Shown here: piece by piece, positions 45,021 through 57,184 of the stretch
Position numbering within the stretch: the first letter of the stretch is position 1
Layout: each line of letters starts with the position of its first letter
Assembly: GCA_011033025.1 (NCBI GenBank)
Contig: WFMF01000633.1
Coordinates: 21,519 to 85,518, forward strand
DNA: 64,000 nucleotides
Origin: Beroe forskalii
Lineage: Eukaryota; Ctenophora; Nuda; Beroida; Beroidae
Direction: 5' to 3'
Program-made: the position numbers and the translations under genes
Notes under the pieces: model-generated
What the model was told of the DNA's origin: nothing
Seen by the model: only the letters and a program-made list of their open reading frames with translations
The model's database searches: none

Positions 45021-48000
45021 ATGGCAATGATCCCCTTTATCCTTGGCATCGTTTGTACTGCAATCGTAACAGAGACAGAGGCAGCTAGGAAACGATGGGT
45101 GGGGCAGTCTGACTGGAAACGTGCCCAGAACTGGATCAATGGTAAGTCACTGACTGGAAACGTGCCCAGAACTGGATCAATGGTAAGTCAGTAAAATGGT
45201 AAGTCAGAGTATTGGCAATGAAACATTAAAAAAGAGTTGACAGTTGCCTATTATTGCTTATAAACTTATATACTTATGAATTATTTTTTTAAAGCCAGTT
45301 TTGCTCAGGTTTTCCCGGGGCGTGTGACACAGCTCTCCTAGAAACAAACCAGATATTGGGAATAGCAGCACAAGCCAACATAGCTGAAATAGCCTTCTCC
45401 GGGGACAGCTCCGTGGTGTTCGACGCTTTCTCCGAGATAGCATTCGGACAGGTAAAACAGTCGCACCTTATGATGAGATAGCATTCGAGGCTCGGGCAGG
45501 TATTTCTATCTACAAACCCCAGTGCAGAATTGCTGTAATCTGATGAATAAATGTCATTAACACGCTCATACTTCATGTTGATATGGTAAGATTGAAAGCA
45601 CTCACTGGAGACAAAATACGATACATTTAGAAGACTGCAGGGCAGCAAAATGGAAAGAGAAATTCACTATTTGCTGATGATTGGTTTCCCAGGGTAGTTA
45701 CTGCAGTGACAAAGAGACGAGCATCAAGTTCTACCAGGGGGAGAGAGATGACTTCCTGGCAGTGAACAACTGGGAAGAGGAGGAGGAATTCGATAGGATA
45801 GGGGTGCTCGACATCCACAAGATACCATGTAGGTCTTATGTTAAACGGTGTTTTAGAAAGAGATTCTACTCTTCCAATTTAGGAAACTGCAATTTAGAGC
45901 AGAAATATTGCCATGGATGTCTCATATATTGACAGATTTCCCCCGCACAACATGGAGCGACTCATCGTCATCAGTTTCCAATTCCAAACCCTGATTATGA
46001 CATTACATGACCCCCCCCCCCTAGGCAGCTACGACGTGGTGGAGTTGCCGTACCGTGAGCTGCGCGCGGAGGTGCGGAGTCCTGTTCGGGTGGGAGCAGT
46101 GAGCTACGGAGGGGAGTACTTCTCCAGAGAGCAGCTCCATGACTGGATGAACTCCCCTGAGGGTAGGAACGAGGTATGTTAACCAGGGGGGGGGGGGGGG
46201 GGTGGGGGGGAGCAGTGAGCTACGGCGGGGAGTACTTCTCCAGAGAGCAGCTCCATGACTGGATGAACTCACCAGAGGGCAGGAACGAGGTATGCTAAAC
46301 GGGGGGGGATGGGGGGGGAGGGGTGCGAGGGGGGGTGTGCGGAGGTACGGAGTCCTGTGCGGGTGGGAGCAGTGAGCTACGGAGGGGAGTACTTCTCCAG
46401 AGAGCAGCTCCATGACTGGATGAACTCCCCTGAGGGTAGGAACGAGGTATGTTAAACGGGGAAGGGGGTGAGGGGGTGCCAGGGGGGGGGGGGTGAGGGG
46501 GTGCCAGGGGGGGGTGCGGAGTCCTGTGCGGGTGGGAGCAGTGAGCTACGGCGGGGAGTACTTCTCTAGGGACCAGCTCCGTGACTGGATGAACTCCCCC
46601 GAGGGTAGGAACGAGGTTTGCTAAACGGGGAGGGGGGAGGGAAGGGGAGGGTGCGAGGGGGTGGGGTGCGAGGGAGGAAGGGGGTGAGGGGGTGGGGTGC
46701 CGGGCATCTCCTGTTACCAATCTGGTGAAATTCACTCAAATCTCAGCTGCGGATCCTGTCCTCTTTCTCTTTGAGCGATGTCCCGTACTGTAAATCACGA
46801 GGGGGTTGCGAGTGTGGCAACGAGGCGAACTGCAACGAGACTACCTGTGCTAAACCAGCCTGTCATCAACCAGGTATGCGGGATTCAGATGAAACCAGAG
46901 TGCCACTTCACCCGCCAGAGTGCCCCCCAGGGTGCCACTTCACCCACTAGGGTGCCACTTCACCCACCAGGGTGCCACTTCACCCACCAGGGTGCCACTT
47001 CACCCACCAGGGTGCCACTTCACCCACCAGGGTGCCACTTCACCCACCAGGGTGCCACTTCACCCACCAGAGTGCCCCCCAGGGTGCCACTTCACCCACC
47101 AGGGTGCCACTTCACCCACTAGGGTGCCACTTAACACACCATGCTGCCACTTCACCCACAAGGGTACCACTTAACACACCAGGCTGCCACTTCACCTCCA
47201 AACCGCTGTGTGAACAACACTTTTTATATGGAAAAGTCATAAGGTATTAATCAGTGCTTTCTCTCGAAGCCCAATATTCTATTCCAGTGTCAACACCAGC
47301 AATGTGCTGTGCCTTCTGCGGCACCCTGATCACCCTTCCAGTCAACTACCACGAGTCCTACAGAGCTCTGCAGCTGGACCTCTCCAGTCTCATCTCCCAC
47401 CAAACCAACCCAAACACACTCAAGATGGGCATACTCAAAGGTTAGCATAATCTTCCAATCTCAATTCTCAACAAAGAAAATGGCTATTATATGGAGATGT
47501 ATAATGAAATTTGATATAGTCGATTGAGCCACTAAAACCTTTGTAAGGAATTTTTTTGCAGATACCCTACACATAACAATATAATTCCCTTACTAAAATA
47601 CAAAAATGACATTTGATAGAAGATTTAGAAATCCTTTACAGCGATTGCTACAGATTGAAAGACAGAGTGAAAGACAGTGGTTCCCTTCCAAATGAAAGCA
47701 ATCTTTAGCAACTAATCTCACGCACCCTCTTGCAGGTGTTCTGCACCTAGTGATAGAAGACAAAGACATTCAGATGACAGAGACGGCTGACCTGGTGGAG
47801 ATCATCGTTCAGAGACTCGTTCTAACGAACTATACCACACGACAAAACATACAGGTACGCTGTCACGACTTACAACTTCACAGTTTATTCAGATTGTGCG
47901 ATGACGCCACCAGATCAATCGGCGATCAAAAGTAGTTTAAATTAAAAAAAAGAATAAAAAAGTAGACAAATTTCCACAAAAGAACTTGTAATGACCAATT

Positions 48001-49403
48001 TTGCGCGCCGAATGTTCCAATTTGTTCTTAAGGAATGAGAATGAAGCAGACACAGTAGCGTGCATTATTATTTTATTAAAGCAATTCAGAAGGAAATTTA
48101 CAAATGTTGTGGAGTGAATAGCAACCATTGTCTATTACAGTTCAAATTTACATTATTACAGAAATGAAGATATCACGATATTTGATGTGATACCATTAAA
48201 TATAAGTGTGTCGCAATAAGAATGCAAGAAGTGCAGAAACTACTCCAAAGTCAATCCTAAGTACCACACGAGGGATATTTATGTGGAGGAATATTTTGGT
48301 GTTGAACATATCTCCAAATCTCCAAAGTAAACACGAATATCAGCACTAACCTCCCGTCAGGTGGAAAGGAGTAGTGGTGGGACCCCCAAAGCCGTGGAAC
48401 AGTCTCATGTACACACCAACACAGTCCTGCTTATAGTGCTAGCAGCTGTAGTTACAGCGCTGGTTATCTGCGGTTAGTAGCGAGAAACGAGGCTTACTAT
48501 CTGGGTATATACGCATTGCGCAGTCATTTTATCCAAAAGTGAGGCATAGAAATGCCTCTTTCACGTGCTTAATACTTAAATACTATGATAATACCCATCA
48601 AATAAAGTGATGAAACTTGCTAACTTGGGAAGAAAGTTGCAAAATGGAAGTTAAAACTTTAAAACCTGAATCCCCATTTCAGGATTTGTCTTGCTCTTCA
48701 TGATCAGGAAAAAGAACAGAAAGCTGAATCAAGCACACAGGAACAGACATCCCAACGTTACCGCCAGAAACATGTGACTATCTCATGATTTTATCTCGTA
48801 TATTTTATAGTCCGTTTGCTCATTTGAACTTCTTCATAGACCCTTATCATATGATAATAGTCGCTGTAAAACTCAATATCGTAACCTCTGCTCCCTATCT
48901 TCAGCTACAGCACGCTGGATCGTCACGTGTATGAGACAGTGAGAGAAGGTGCGGAGAGCTTAGTTGCTAAGAGATTCTCAGATGGGACACTGGTTGCTAA
49001 GTGTTGCTCAGGGGACAGTCTGGTTGCTAAGCAACCTGCAAAGGGAAGTGGGTACTATTCCTACACCCCAGACCAGTACTCGACAGAGTACCACCCTACG
49101 GAGCTCCATCACCCAGATCAACACCGGTCTGCTGACTTGAACCACCCTGAGCTGAACCAGTCTGAGATGAACCACACGGAGATGAACCATCCTGAGATGA
49201 ACCAGTCTGACGAACCAGTCTACAAGATGTCATCTCTGCACAAGGTCCCCACCACTTCACTACACGATCGTACCCTCTTCTGTCCTAACACTAACGATAT
49301 TTTGGAGCAGAGTTTACTGCGATACTACGAGAATAAGGAACGTGCACTGATCGGTTACCATGGTAACCATGATTCGCACAGGCAACCACTTACCACTATA
49401 TAA
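45021..49403 (+). CDS. AMN: Amnionless homologue, type I membrane endocytic co-receptor
   Basis: Ten exons: 45021-45141, 45309-45451, 45693-45828, 46025-46173, 46747-46873, 47288-47440, 47736-47854, 48361-48472, 48683-48773, 48905-49403; all junctions agree in phase, giving about 549 residues. A signal peptide (MAMIPFILGIVCTAIVTETE) is followed by KRWVGQSDWKRAQNWINGFP then GACDTA, the W-x-N-x-x-x-F/Y-P-C amnionless start. Then come RDDFLAVNNWEEEEEF, VRVGAVSYGGEYFSREQL, a Cys-rich block (GGCECGNEANCNETTC, CCAFCG, as CCDLCG in vertebrates), a membrane helix (NTVLLIVLAAVVTALVICGF) and a basic stop-transfer (MIRKKNRK). In vertebrates AMN carries cubilin to the surface for protein uptake; that role here is inferred. 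The tail has several Tyr motifs (IYSTL, VYETV) and an N/Q-rich repeat (NHPELNQSEMNHTEMNHPEM), but no clear NPxF/Y. The exon 9 donor (AT|GTGACT) is weak but is the only one in phase. Confidence 0.9.
45109..45190 (+). repeat. Exact 41-bp tandem copy of the end of AMN exon 1 with its donor
   Basis: 45109-45149 (exon 1 tail plus GTAAGTCA) is repeated exactly at 45150-45190, and a third partial aatggtaagtca follows. Use of the second donor would add 41 bases and read into TGA, so only the first donor keeps the frame. Confidence 0.95.
46211..46625 (+). repeat. Three extra copies of the 3' part of AMN exon 4 with donors
   Basis: Copies at about 46211-46300, 46338-46456 and 46515-46626 repeat the last 80-110 bases of exon 4 and its donor (gtatgc, gtatgt, gtttgc), separated by G-rich spacers. 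All keep the exon frame open (AVSYGGEYFSREQLHDWMNS then PEGRNE; the last has RDQLRDW). None has its own pyrimidine-tract acceptor. Confidence 0.9.
46899..47200. repeat. 20-bp minisatellite in AMN intron 5
   Basis: About 14 copies of ggtgccacttcacccaccag, some degenerate. Long Pro/His/Thr-rich frames here are artefacts of the repeat. Confidence 0.97.
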
Positions 49404-49457
49404 CCAGTTACCATGGTAATCAATGAAACCGAAAGACAACCAGTGATAGTATTTTGA

Positions 49458-49463
49458 AATAAA
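49458..49463 (+). terminator. Polyadenylation signal of amnionless
   Basis: AATAAA 55 bases after the AMN stop codon. Confidence 0.6.
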
Positions 49464-50309
49464 GCACGAATTGAAATATGGATTCTGCTTCAAAATCAAC
49501 TTTCACGCAGAAATAGACCGATTTTATTGGACCGACACACGAAACGACACAAATGATTAATGAACAATGAACATTGTGCGTTGTGTCTAAAGGATAATAA
49601 GAAATTTAGGAGGGTTAAGGGAGTTATCAGCGTAATGAGTAGGGAACATTTCCTATTCACAGATACTTTTGTTTAGAACATCCATAGCTACATCTTTGCC
49701 ATAATGCAATGTTGATTGTATGCAATGATAGAATGATGTTCGAAGTAAGCAAGCATATGCATTTTATTTGGGATATATCAATGAGAAATTATATTTGACT
49801 TATGTTAACTTATTAAGATTTAAAATTGTTGTCTAATCCCTAAAATCAACTAAACTATCCAATGGTGCAAAATGGGAAATAATTCATGGAAAATCTGTAA
49901 CGCAGATTTGTGGAATTTACAAAATTACGCGGGGAAACTAGAAAGTGAAATTTAGGCCAATCATTATCCGTCAAAAATGCAATAATAATGGGTGCTTACT
50001 GAGTAAGTACTCACAGTTCATCAGTTCCTTAGTTCGTCCAGGTTCGTGACTAAGCGGTGGGAGTCATCGCTCATCTGGCTTGGGCTTCCCATCTGCCATG
50101 CAGCTCGAGTCTTCGTCCCGTCCTTGAGGATTCAAGCTCAGCTCAAATCTCGACAAGGAAACAACATTTTCACGGCAGGATTGAAACAAGCTTCAGGGTG
50201 AATGATGACCACGTGAAAAATGCCAGACGAGATTCTGGCGTTGTTCTAAACCGACTTGGATGAATCCGACCGAAAAAAAGGAGAAAAGAGCGATGAAATA
50301 CTGAGAATA

Positions 50310-50460
50310 CCCACACACGCGACGCAGCGCCGCGTACCACGGTCACGTGTGAGCAAATCAGCCAATCAGAGCAGCGGATGCGCGTGGCGCGCAGTCACGT
50401 GAGACCAAGGAATAGCAGTGAACGCCTGCTAGCAGAAGCAGGCAACAGGCGTTCATAGTT
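50310..50460. promoter_or_regulatory. Promoter-like patch with CCAAT and CACGTG boxes
   Basis: Within about 100 bases: ggtcacgtgtg, ccaatcagag, a GC-rich cgcgtggcgcgc and agtcacgtgag, followed by a hairpin (gtgaacgcctg/caggcgttca). No exon was found on either side, so the gene it would serve is unknown. Confidence 0.3.
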
Positions 50461-51644
50461 CTTTGTGTACTTGAAATCGTTCCGCTGCGCACGTTCACTG
50501 CATTTCATCAGTTGCATGGGTAGTTTTCGACATTCCTTACGATTTCTAGAATTTCGAGGTCGTTTTTCAAGATTTACCTACAGTTTAAAAGTTTAAACTT
50601 AAGTTGAAAGCTGTTGAGGGCTGACATCTTTATTTTCAATTTTGTTCGGTGATATCAGCGTTTTCCATTCTCGAGATTCGGTACATTTCACAGATTTCTA
50701 ACTTTACAAGTTTTGATCTAAATTCTTGGCTTGAGTTTTCGAAGAATCTGATGTCTTAAGATTCTTTAAAATCGAGTTTTGAATGGAAATGGAGCTTTCT
50801 TAAAAGTCCTTCTCTATTAAGTACCCTCTCAGCAGTCGCAGCCTGTAATTTACTAAGTTTCAAGTTCGATTATAATAGCAATAAATTATTAAATTGTAAA
50901 TTCATCCTCGTATCCCATTAAAGCTTTAACAATGGTATAAATCCTGCTGCCATTTCTTTGTGCTTTACCAGGAATAAGGCATTGTCTCTGGCGAGAACTC
51001 TCCCCTGCATTATATTAGGTAGATGCTTTGTTAAAGTCTATTTCTTTGTGATCCATTATGTAGTTAGGTGCTTTACACAATGACCCGTAATTACGCCCCT
51101 GCTGTGACGTAGTCCTGGTGAAATCCTACATCTGGTGCTGCAGCCTCATGATTTTTACCTAATTGCGCACAGATTTTAGTCGATAATTTAACTTGCATTA
51201 TGGGTGGTAAATATCACTTAGAATGTTCTTACAGCTTTTTAGTAAAAGCTTTTTACTGAATTATGTTATTGCGTGATATTGCAGCTCCAAATCCAATGTT
51301 GTATTCCATTTGGCATGCCTATATTCTTGCCAAGCTCGTAGAAATTCAGAAATTCTGCTGTAAAAAGATGATTTTATAAAAGAAAATGCCTATCAACTAG
51401 GTATCACACCGCTTCGTCAATAAAGTAATTAGCAGTTTCTGACACAGTGCTCGCTACGGGAATATTATAAGTAGGACTAATTTAAACTTTCAAATTGAGC
51501 TGATTAATCAAATTGACTAGGCTGGTAGCTATACTTCAACCTCAATGGTAGCTAAGTTTCGATATGATTCATGAAATAACATTTTAATCAAGTGATTATG
51601 CAGCATAATTATAGTTATAAATCGCAAGTACTGGTTTCGTTGTC

Positions 51645-52092
51645 TAGGTAGTCAGTCATTTGACCTAACTGGTCAGTTGGCCTAACTGGACAAATGGGTT
51701 TCAAATTGAGCTGATTAATCAAATTGCGGTCATCTGGTGTAAGTGGACATTTGGCTTAAAACACATTCCAACTTTCATTCCACCTTAAATGTTACTTTTT
51801 AGGCCATTCATCCTTTACCTTATCGCGGAAAAGCGGCCTAATCAAGGGTATAATTAGTGGTGTGAACTGTGTTTAAATGACACCACTATGCTATATCGGG
51901 TCCTATCATGTCACACTAGCTCAGCTCACTCGGATCGCAGGGTCCCATTGGCCATGGGATGGAAAAAGAAGGAAATTAAAATTAAAATTAGGCCAAATGA
52001 CTGCAGAACGGTCTCTGGACCTGCATGGACAGGTGACCTAAATAGCAGTTTTAGGCGTTAGGCCAAATGTCCAGTTAGGCCAGAAGACCTAG
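51645..52092. mobile_element. Small inverted-repeat element (MITE candidate)
   Basis: Left end TCTAGGTAGTC with CCTAACTGG and ggcctaactggacaaatg; right end caaatgtccagttaggcc and CCAGAAGACCTAGA in inverse order. About 450 bp; no gene inside. Confidence 0.5.
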
Positions 52093-53493
52093 AATCCGTT
52101 GTCTATTTTTGATATTTAGCATTAATAAAACAGAGATATGAACGGATCAAATCACTGCTACACTTCTGTACTGTGGTTTGTAGATTAAAATAAACTCCTA
52201 AAATATCGCCACCAGATGTCATATGTTTCGAGTGTGTGAACGAGTCTGATACTTGTGTAAGTATGATGGTAGATGTTTCACGCCACAACAACGCAGTCTA
52301 TACAGCAGTTTAAGTTGTCTCATATTAACTCAATAGCTCTAATTCATTGTCATTATTTATTTAATTCTCGGCTTTTTCCACGAGTTTGAAATAAAGTTTA
52401 CGGAGCGGACTCGTTTCTTTCGCTTCAACCATTATAAATGATACTGTTACTACACCCTATTTCGGTGACGTGGATTTTCTATATTCCACTCGGCTTCTCC
52501 TCGAGGAATATTCCCAAAGTCTCAATAGTGTGTTGCAGCAGTTTAACTCTGGCCCTTTGCATTTCGAAACCTTTCACAAAGCTGTGTGTAGTTGTGTACT
52601 GAGTGGCTTCTCCTGAGTAACTTGAGTTATGAAAGTATTTTAACGCTTTTACCCTCTTAAATTCTGCACGATGGATTATTTGAGAATTTTACACAATATA
52701 TTCTCTTATTCTGTGCCATTGATATGGTTATGTAATCAAGAGTTTCTGGAGTGTTCGATGTTCAATACCTCCTTTCTTTCGCGTGCGTAAAATCTAATAT
52801 TTACTGCCTAAATTTAATACTAAACGGTTCCATTAGCTGAACATATTTCGTATAGAGTGAAAACTTTAGCTGTGATTAAAGAATTTAGTCATTTTCCTAC
52901 CTAACTGTGATAATTTTTACTTATATCCATAAAGACTTTGTAACCAGCCGCCATCCTATTCCTAAAGCCAGTTTTACCTGATTAGAGCTGAATTGAAGCG
53001 CCAAGCTTTTTACCCATTATGAAGAGTCCTTATCGCTTCAACTGTAAAACTATGTGATATGAATTTCATCAGATTGCGCACCTAAAACTCTGAAATTAGA
53101 AAATTTATCGTTCTAATGCCCCCATGTTTTAAAGGTTTGAAAATACGTATTTTTTTAAAAATACGGCAAAATTACAATACGTATTACGTATTTTTCACGT
53201 ATTTAAAATCGTGGTCCATGTACTTCCCCCAGTAAGACATTAAATAAGCTCGTATCATAGAGTAGCTTCCTGTGACCCAAGTAATTCTAACCGGAGGTCG
53301 AAACTTAGTCGCGACTTGAAGTTATCTACTTATCAACTTGAAGTTTCAAGTTACTATTATCTTATCGTAGTGCTTATGTCGTAGTAGCCAAATTTCCTTA
53401 ACCACACATTATTTTACCACACAACATTTACAACACAGGATCCACTTACAAGTAGGGTTTCTGGGTGGGCGACATCTCACGACATTTCATCTC

Positions 53494-53573
53494 CCTGTCC
53501 TGACCCTAACCATAACCCTTACCCAAACCCTAACCCTGACCCTAACCCAAACCATAACCCTGACCCTTACCTT
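53494..53573. repeat. Degenerate telomere-like (CCCTAA) repeat
   Basis: About a dozen units of ccctaa, ccctga, cccaaa, ccataa and cccttac. It is flanked by inverted copies of catctcacgacatttcatct on the left and gatgaagtgtcgtgagatga on the right. Confidence 0.8.
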
Positions 53574-54237
53574 TGCATAGACTGTAGAGCTAACATATTG
53601 CGAGATAAAGTGTCGTGAGATGAAGTGTCGTGAGATGAAATGTCCGTTCCCCGGCCCGGGTTTCTCATCAACCAGCAGGTTCTGTGCAGCATTGTTAGAA
53701 TAATTACAAAAATTTTAATAGAGCATTGGTTTTTGGTATTTGGGTTATATGAGCACTTCAGTGCCCCATGAGGAATGATCTTCCAGTATCTAAGCATCCA
53801 CTATTCTCAGATAAGCTGAGAAGCTGCTGGTGGTGGTACCTTGGTGGTATACCTGGTGACGTGCTAAGTTCTAAATATAGAAGTAAAACTACTTAACAAT
53901 AGCCCCCGGGATGAAGATACTGAGTAGTGAGTAGTTTAGCTCCAGAGTATTGTGTGTTCTTTGTTATCCTGGTTTTAGATACAGAGCAGAGCGCTAACAG
54001 GGTATTGTTTTTAGGCGAACAGCATCATAGGTACTTGATGTTATTATGGTATTGGTGGGTAAAGTGAACCACTCTATGATAGGATGTGAATGAGAATTTG
54101 AGGTTGTCATGTGTAACCATGGCATTGCTAAGGTAGCACAGGTAAACATGACATCACCACACCTTTTGTTTGTTTTACCTGTAGGTAACTATGGCAATTG
54201 GCAGGAACAGTGTGTAATACTCCCTTTGTCACTACGT

Positions 54238-54722
54238 GATAACGTCATTATCATAGCGCTAAGTGGTGAGTTGATGACGTCATTATCATAGCGCAAAGTG
54301 TTGAGTTGATGACGTCATTATCTTTGCGCAAAGTGTTGAGTTGATGACGTCATTATCATAGCGCAAAGTGGTGAGTTGATGACGTCATTAACTCATTATC
54401 ATAGCGCAAAGTGGTGAGTTGATGACGTCATTATCATAGCTCAAAGTGGTGAGTTGATGACGTCATTATCATAGCGAAAAGTGTTGAGTTGATTACGTCA
54501 TTATCATTGCGCAAAGTGGTGAGTTGATTACGTCATTATCATTGCGCAAAGTGGTGAGTTGATGATGTCATTATCATAGCTCAAATTGTTGAGTTGAGGA
54601 CGTCATTATCATTGCGCAAATTGTTGAGTTGATGATGTCATTATCATTGCGCAAATTGTTGAGTTGATGATGTCATTATCATTGCGCAAAGTAGTGAGGT
54701 GATGATGTCATTATCATTGCGC
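54238..54722. repeat. CRE-bearing minisatellite, about 35-bp unit
   Basis: Some 13-14 copies of gatgacgtcattatcatagc then gcaaagtggtgagtt. The CRE TGACGTCA is intact in the first half and degrades to TGATGTCA or TTACGTCA in the later units. Copy 2 of the large duplication has only one to two units (58666-58715). Confidence 0.95.
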
Positions 54723-55959
54723 GAAATAGGTATTCTTATCTCTTATACTATACTTCACAATAACTTCACAATGGCATTGTAGAAAAGAATAAAAGGTCAT
54801 GTCACTCTGAAAGGGACAGCTGAATATATATTATTTTTTCTTAAAAAGTATTGGGCTATTGTCATCTCAGATTCGTGTTATGTGGCAGCAAAACCGTAAG
54901 GATGATGAAATTCTATATGTTTTTAAATCCTTTCTATTATTCAAATATTTTTTATTGTTCTATTAATATATTTTTTTTATTATTCTCTAATTTTTATTGT
55001 TATGCGATGCTATGCAATCTACGGAATTATGCAAAGAATAATAAATTTTTCTAGACTATAGAATCGAGTACTATAGTAATAACTTAATGTGCCATTCCTG
55101 GGAGGTCCATTAACATTCTTTCCTTAATAAACTCCTAATAAGCTAATAGCTTACTCCTACTACTCTATTATAGTGTGCAAAATTTGAAGAATTGTTTGGA
55201 TATTCCTCATACCTCATCGTGGTTAAGTGCTGAATCTGTAATCTGACAAATTCGCTGAATCACTTCGTTCTGTCTTACGCTGCCAATACGTCAACATCCC
55301 TAACATCCCACTACCCCAACTTCCCATCTGAAGCGCATCCCCAAATTCAAGTCTATATTTACTCCTATTTTTAATTTCCTGACATCAGACGCTCTGAAGT
55401 CGGTCTCAAACTTAAGCTATATTTGTACCGCTAACTTGATTCCGAGTTTATATTGGTCCATTCTAAGTTATTTGTTATTTGTTTGTGAGCTGTCGTTGAT
55501 CGCACTTTGTTTCCTCATACCCTATTTATAGTCACCGTTTTGATGGGTTGTCGTGACTTCTAAACTCATAAATTCGTAATTTTATTATTTTATTTCAACG
55601 CTTTGAAATTCTTTTGGTCGTTGGAAGTGTCGAAATGATAAGACGCACTAGACGCAGTTACACGTGCTTATGATTATAACCAATTCACTACATTTGTGTA
55701 AGTGAATTGTACTAATTATACAGCCATTCATGTGTGAACAATTATTCAAGGCTCACCGCCCCCTTTATTTCACACCGTGACATTTGTATTTACACGTTAT
55801 ATTCAATTAGTCAATATATGGGGGGGGGGGGCAACCCCCATAAACCCCCGGTGGATATCGAAAAATGGCAAATGGGGGTTTAATTTTTGGGGGTTTACGG
55901 GGTTTATGGGGGCTTAATTTTAGTTAAATTTTGCTGTTTTATGATTGATTTTTTGCACG

Positions 55960-56990
55960 ATTTTTGGCTTTCTTTACGGAATGGCATACCATTTTGTTGA
56001 GGATTTTCGGGACCTTTTTCTGAAAATGGTACCATTTTTTTCGTTGATGATTTTTGACCCTTTTCTGAAATTGTACCCATTTTTTGTTGGCGATTTTTAA
56101 ACCCTTTTTCTGAAATGGTACCATTTTTGGTCCCTTCCGAAATGGTACCATTTTTTGTTGATGATTTTGACCCTTTTTCTGAAATGGCAACCTCATTTTT
56201 TTGTTGAAGATTTTCTCGTTCTTTTCTCTGAAATGGTACCATTTTTTGTTGACGATTGTCGGCCCTTTTTTAAAATGGTACCCATTTTTTCGTTGATGAT
56301 TTCCGACCCATTTCTGAAATGGTACCATTTTTGTTGACGATTTTCAACCTTTTTTCTGAAATGGTACCATTTTGTTGAAGATTTTGTCACTTTTTCTGAA
56401 ATGGTACCACATTTTGTTGCGTGTATTCGAAACTCTTTCTGAAATGGTACCATTTAGACCTTTCTGAAATGGCGTACCATTTTTTTTGTTGGAGATTTTA
56501 GCCCTTTTCAAATTGGTACCATTTTTGTTGACGAATTTTGGGCCCTTCTTTGAAATGGTACCATTTTCGATTGATGATTCTCGACCCATTTCTGAAATGG
56601 TACCATTTTTCTGTTGATGATTTTCGACCTTTTTTTTGAAATGTACCATTTTTGTTGAGATTTTTAGCCCTTTTCCTAAATTGGTACCCATTTTTCGTTG
56701 ATGATTTTTGACCCTTTTTTGAAATGGCACCATTTTTTTGTTGGAGATTTTTAGCCTTTCTAAATTAAAAATTATTTTTGTTGACGATTTTTTGGCCCTT
56801 CTTTGAAATGGTACCATTTTCGATTGATGATTTCGACCCTTTCTGAAATGGTACCATTTTCGTTGATGATTTTCGAACCTTTTCTGGGAAGAAGACCATT
56901 TTTGGGGCCCTTTTTTTGAAATGGTACCATTTTTTTTTGATGATTTTCGACCTTTTTCTAGAATGGTACCCTTTTTTAGAGATTTTGGCT
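55960..56990. repeat. Minisatellite built on GAAATGGTACCATTTT
   Basis: About 25 units of 35-45 bp: tctgaaatggtaccattttt, ttgttgatgattttcgaccc. The core aaATGGTACCATtt is palindromic. It is bounded on both sides by ggggtttatggggtttat-like blocks (55840-55920 and 57130-57200). Open frames on the minus strand are artefacts. Confidence 0.95.
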
Positions 56991-57184
56991 TAACTCTTCC
57001 TCCCTTTCTTTCGCTTCTTAGTTTAAAACCGCCTTAAAATTGAGCAGGATCACAAGAATGACACATTTTCACCACAATTGAGCCATTTTTGTCTGAAATT
57101 TTGATCATTTTGGAAATGGTACTTGAAAATTAAACCTCATAAACCCCAAGTGATATCGAAAAGGCAAATGGGGGTTAAATTTTG

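Larger units (their letters stand above)
49464..52739. other. Gap, no gene seen
   Basis: Contains a CpG-containing promoter-like patch (50310-50415) and a small inverted-repeat element (51645-52092). A 28-base direct repeat (tttcaaattgagctgattaa then tcaaattg) occurs at about 51487 and 51699. Confidence 0.5.
52740..55818. repeat. Large direct duplication, copy 1
   Basis: Matches 57550-59990 in order from agagtttctggagtgttc to ttatattcaattagtcaata. Copy 1 holds extra material: the telomere-like block and its flanks (about 53295-53690) and the expanded CRE minisatellite (54238-54722). No gene recognised. Confidence 0.9.

Noticed and set aside
46021-46735. Pro-rich minus-strand frames of 130 and 146 codons
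   Set aside because: Antisense shadows of AMN exon 4 and its copies.
46778-47250. Pro/His/Thr-rich open frames
   Set aside because: Created by the 20-bp minisatellite in AMN intron 5; the real exon here is 46747-46873 in a different context.
55904-56817. Lys/Gln-rich minus-strand frames over 900 bases
   Set aside because: Artefacts of the GGTACCATTT minisatellite.
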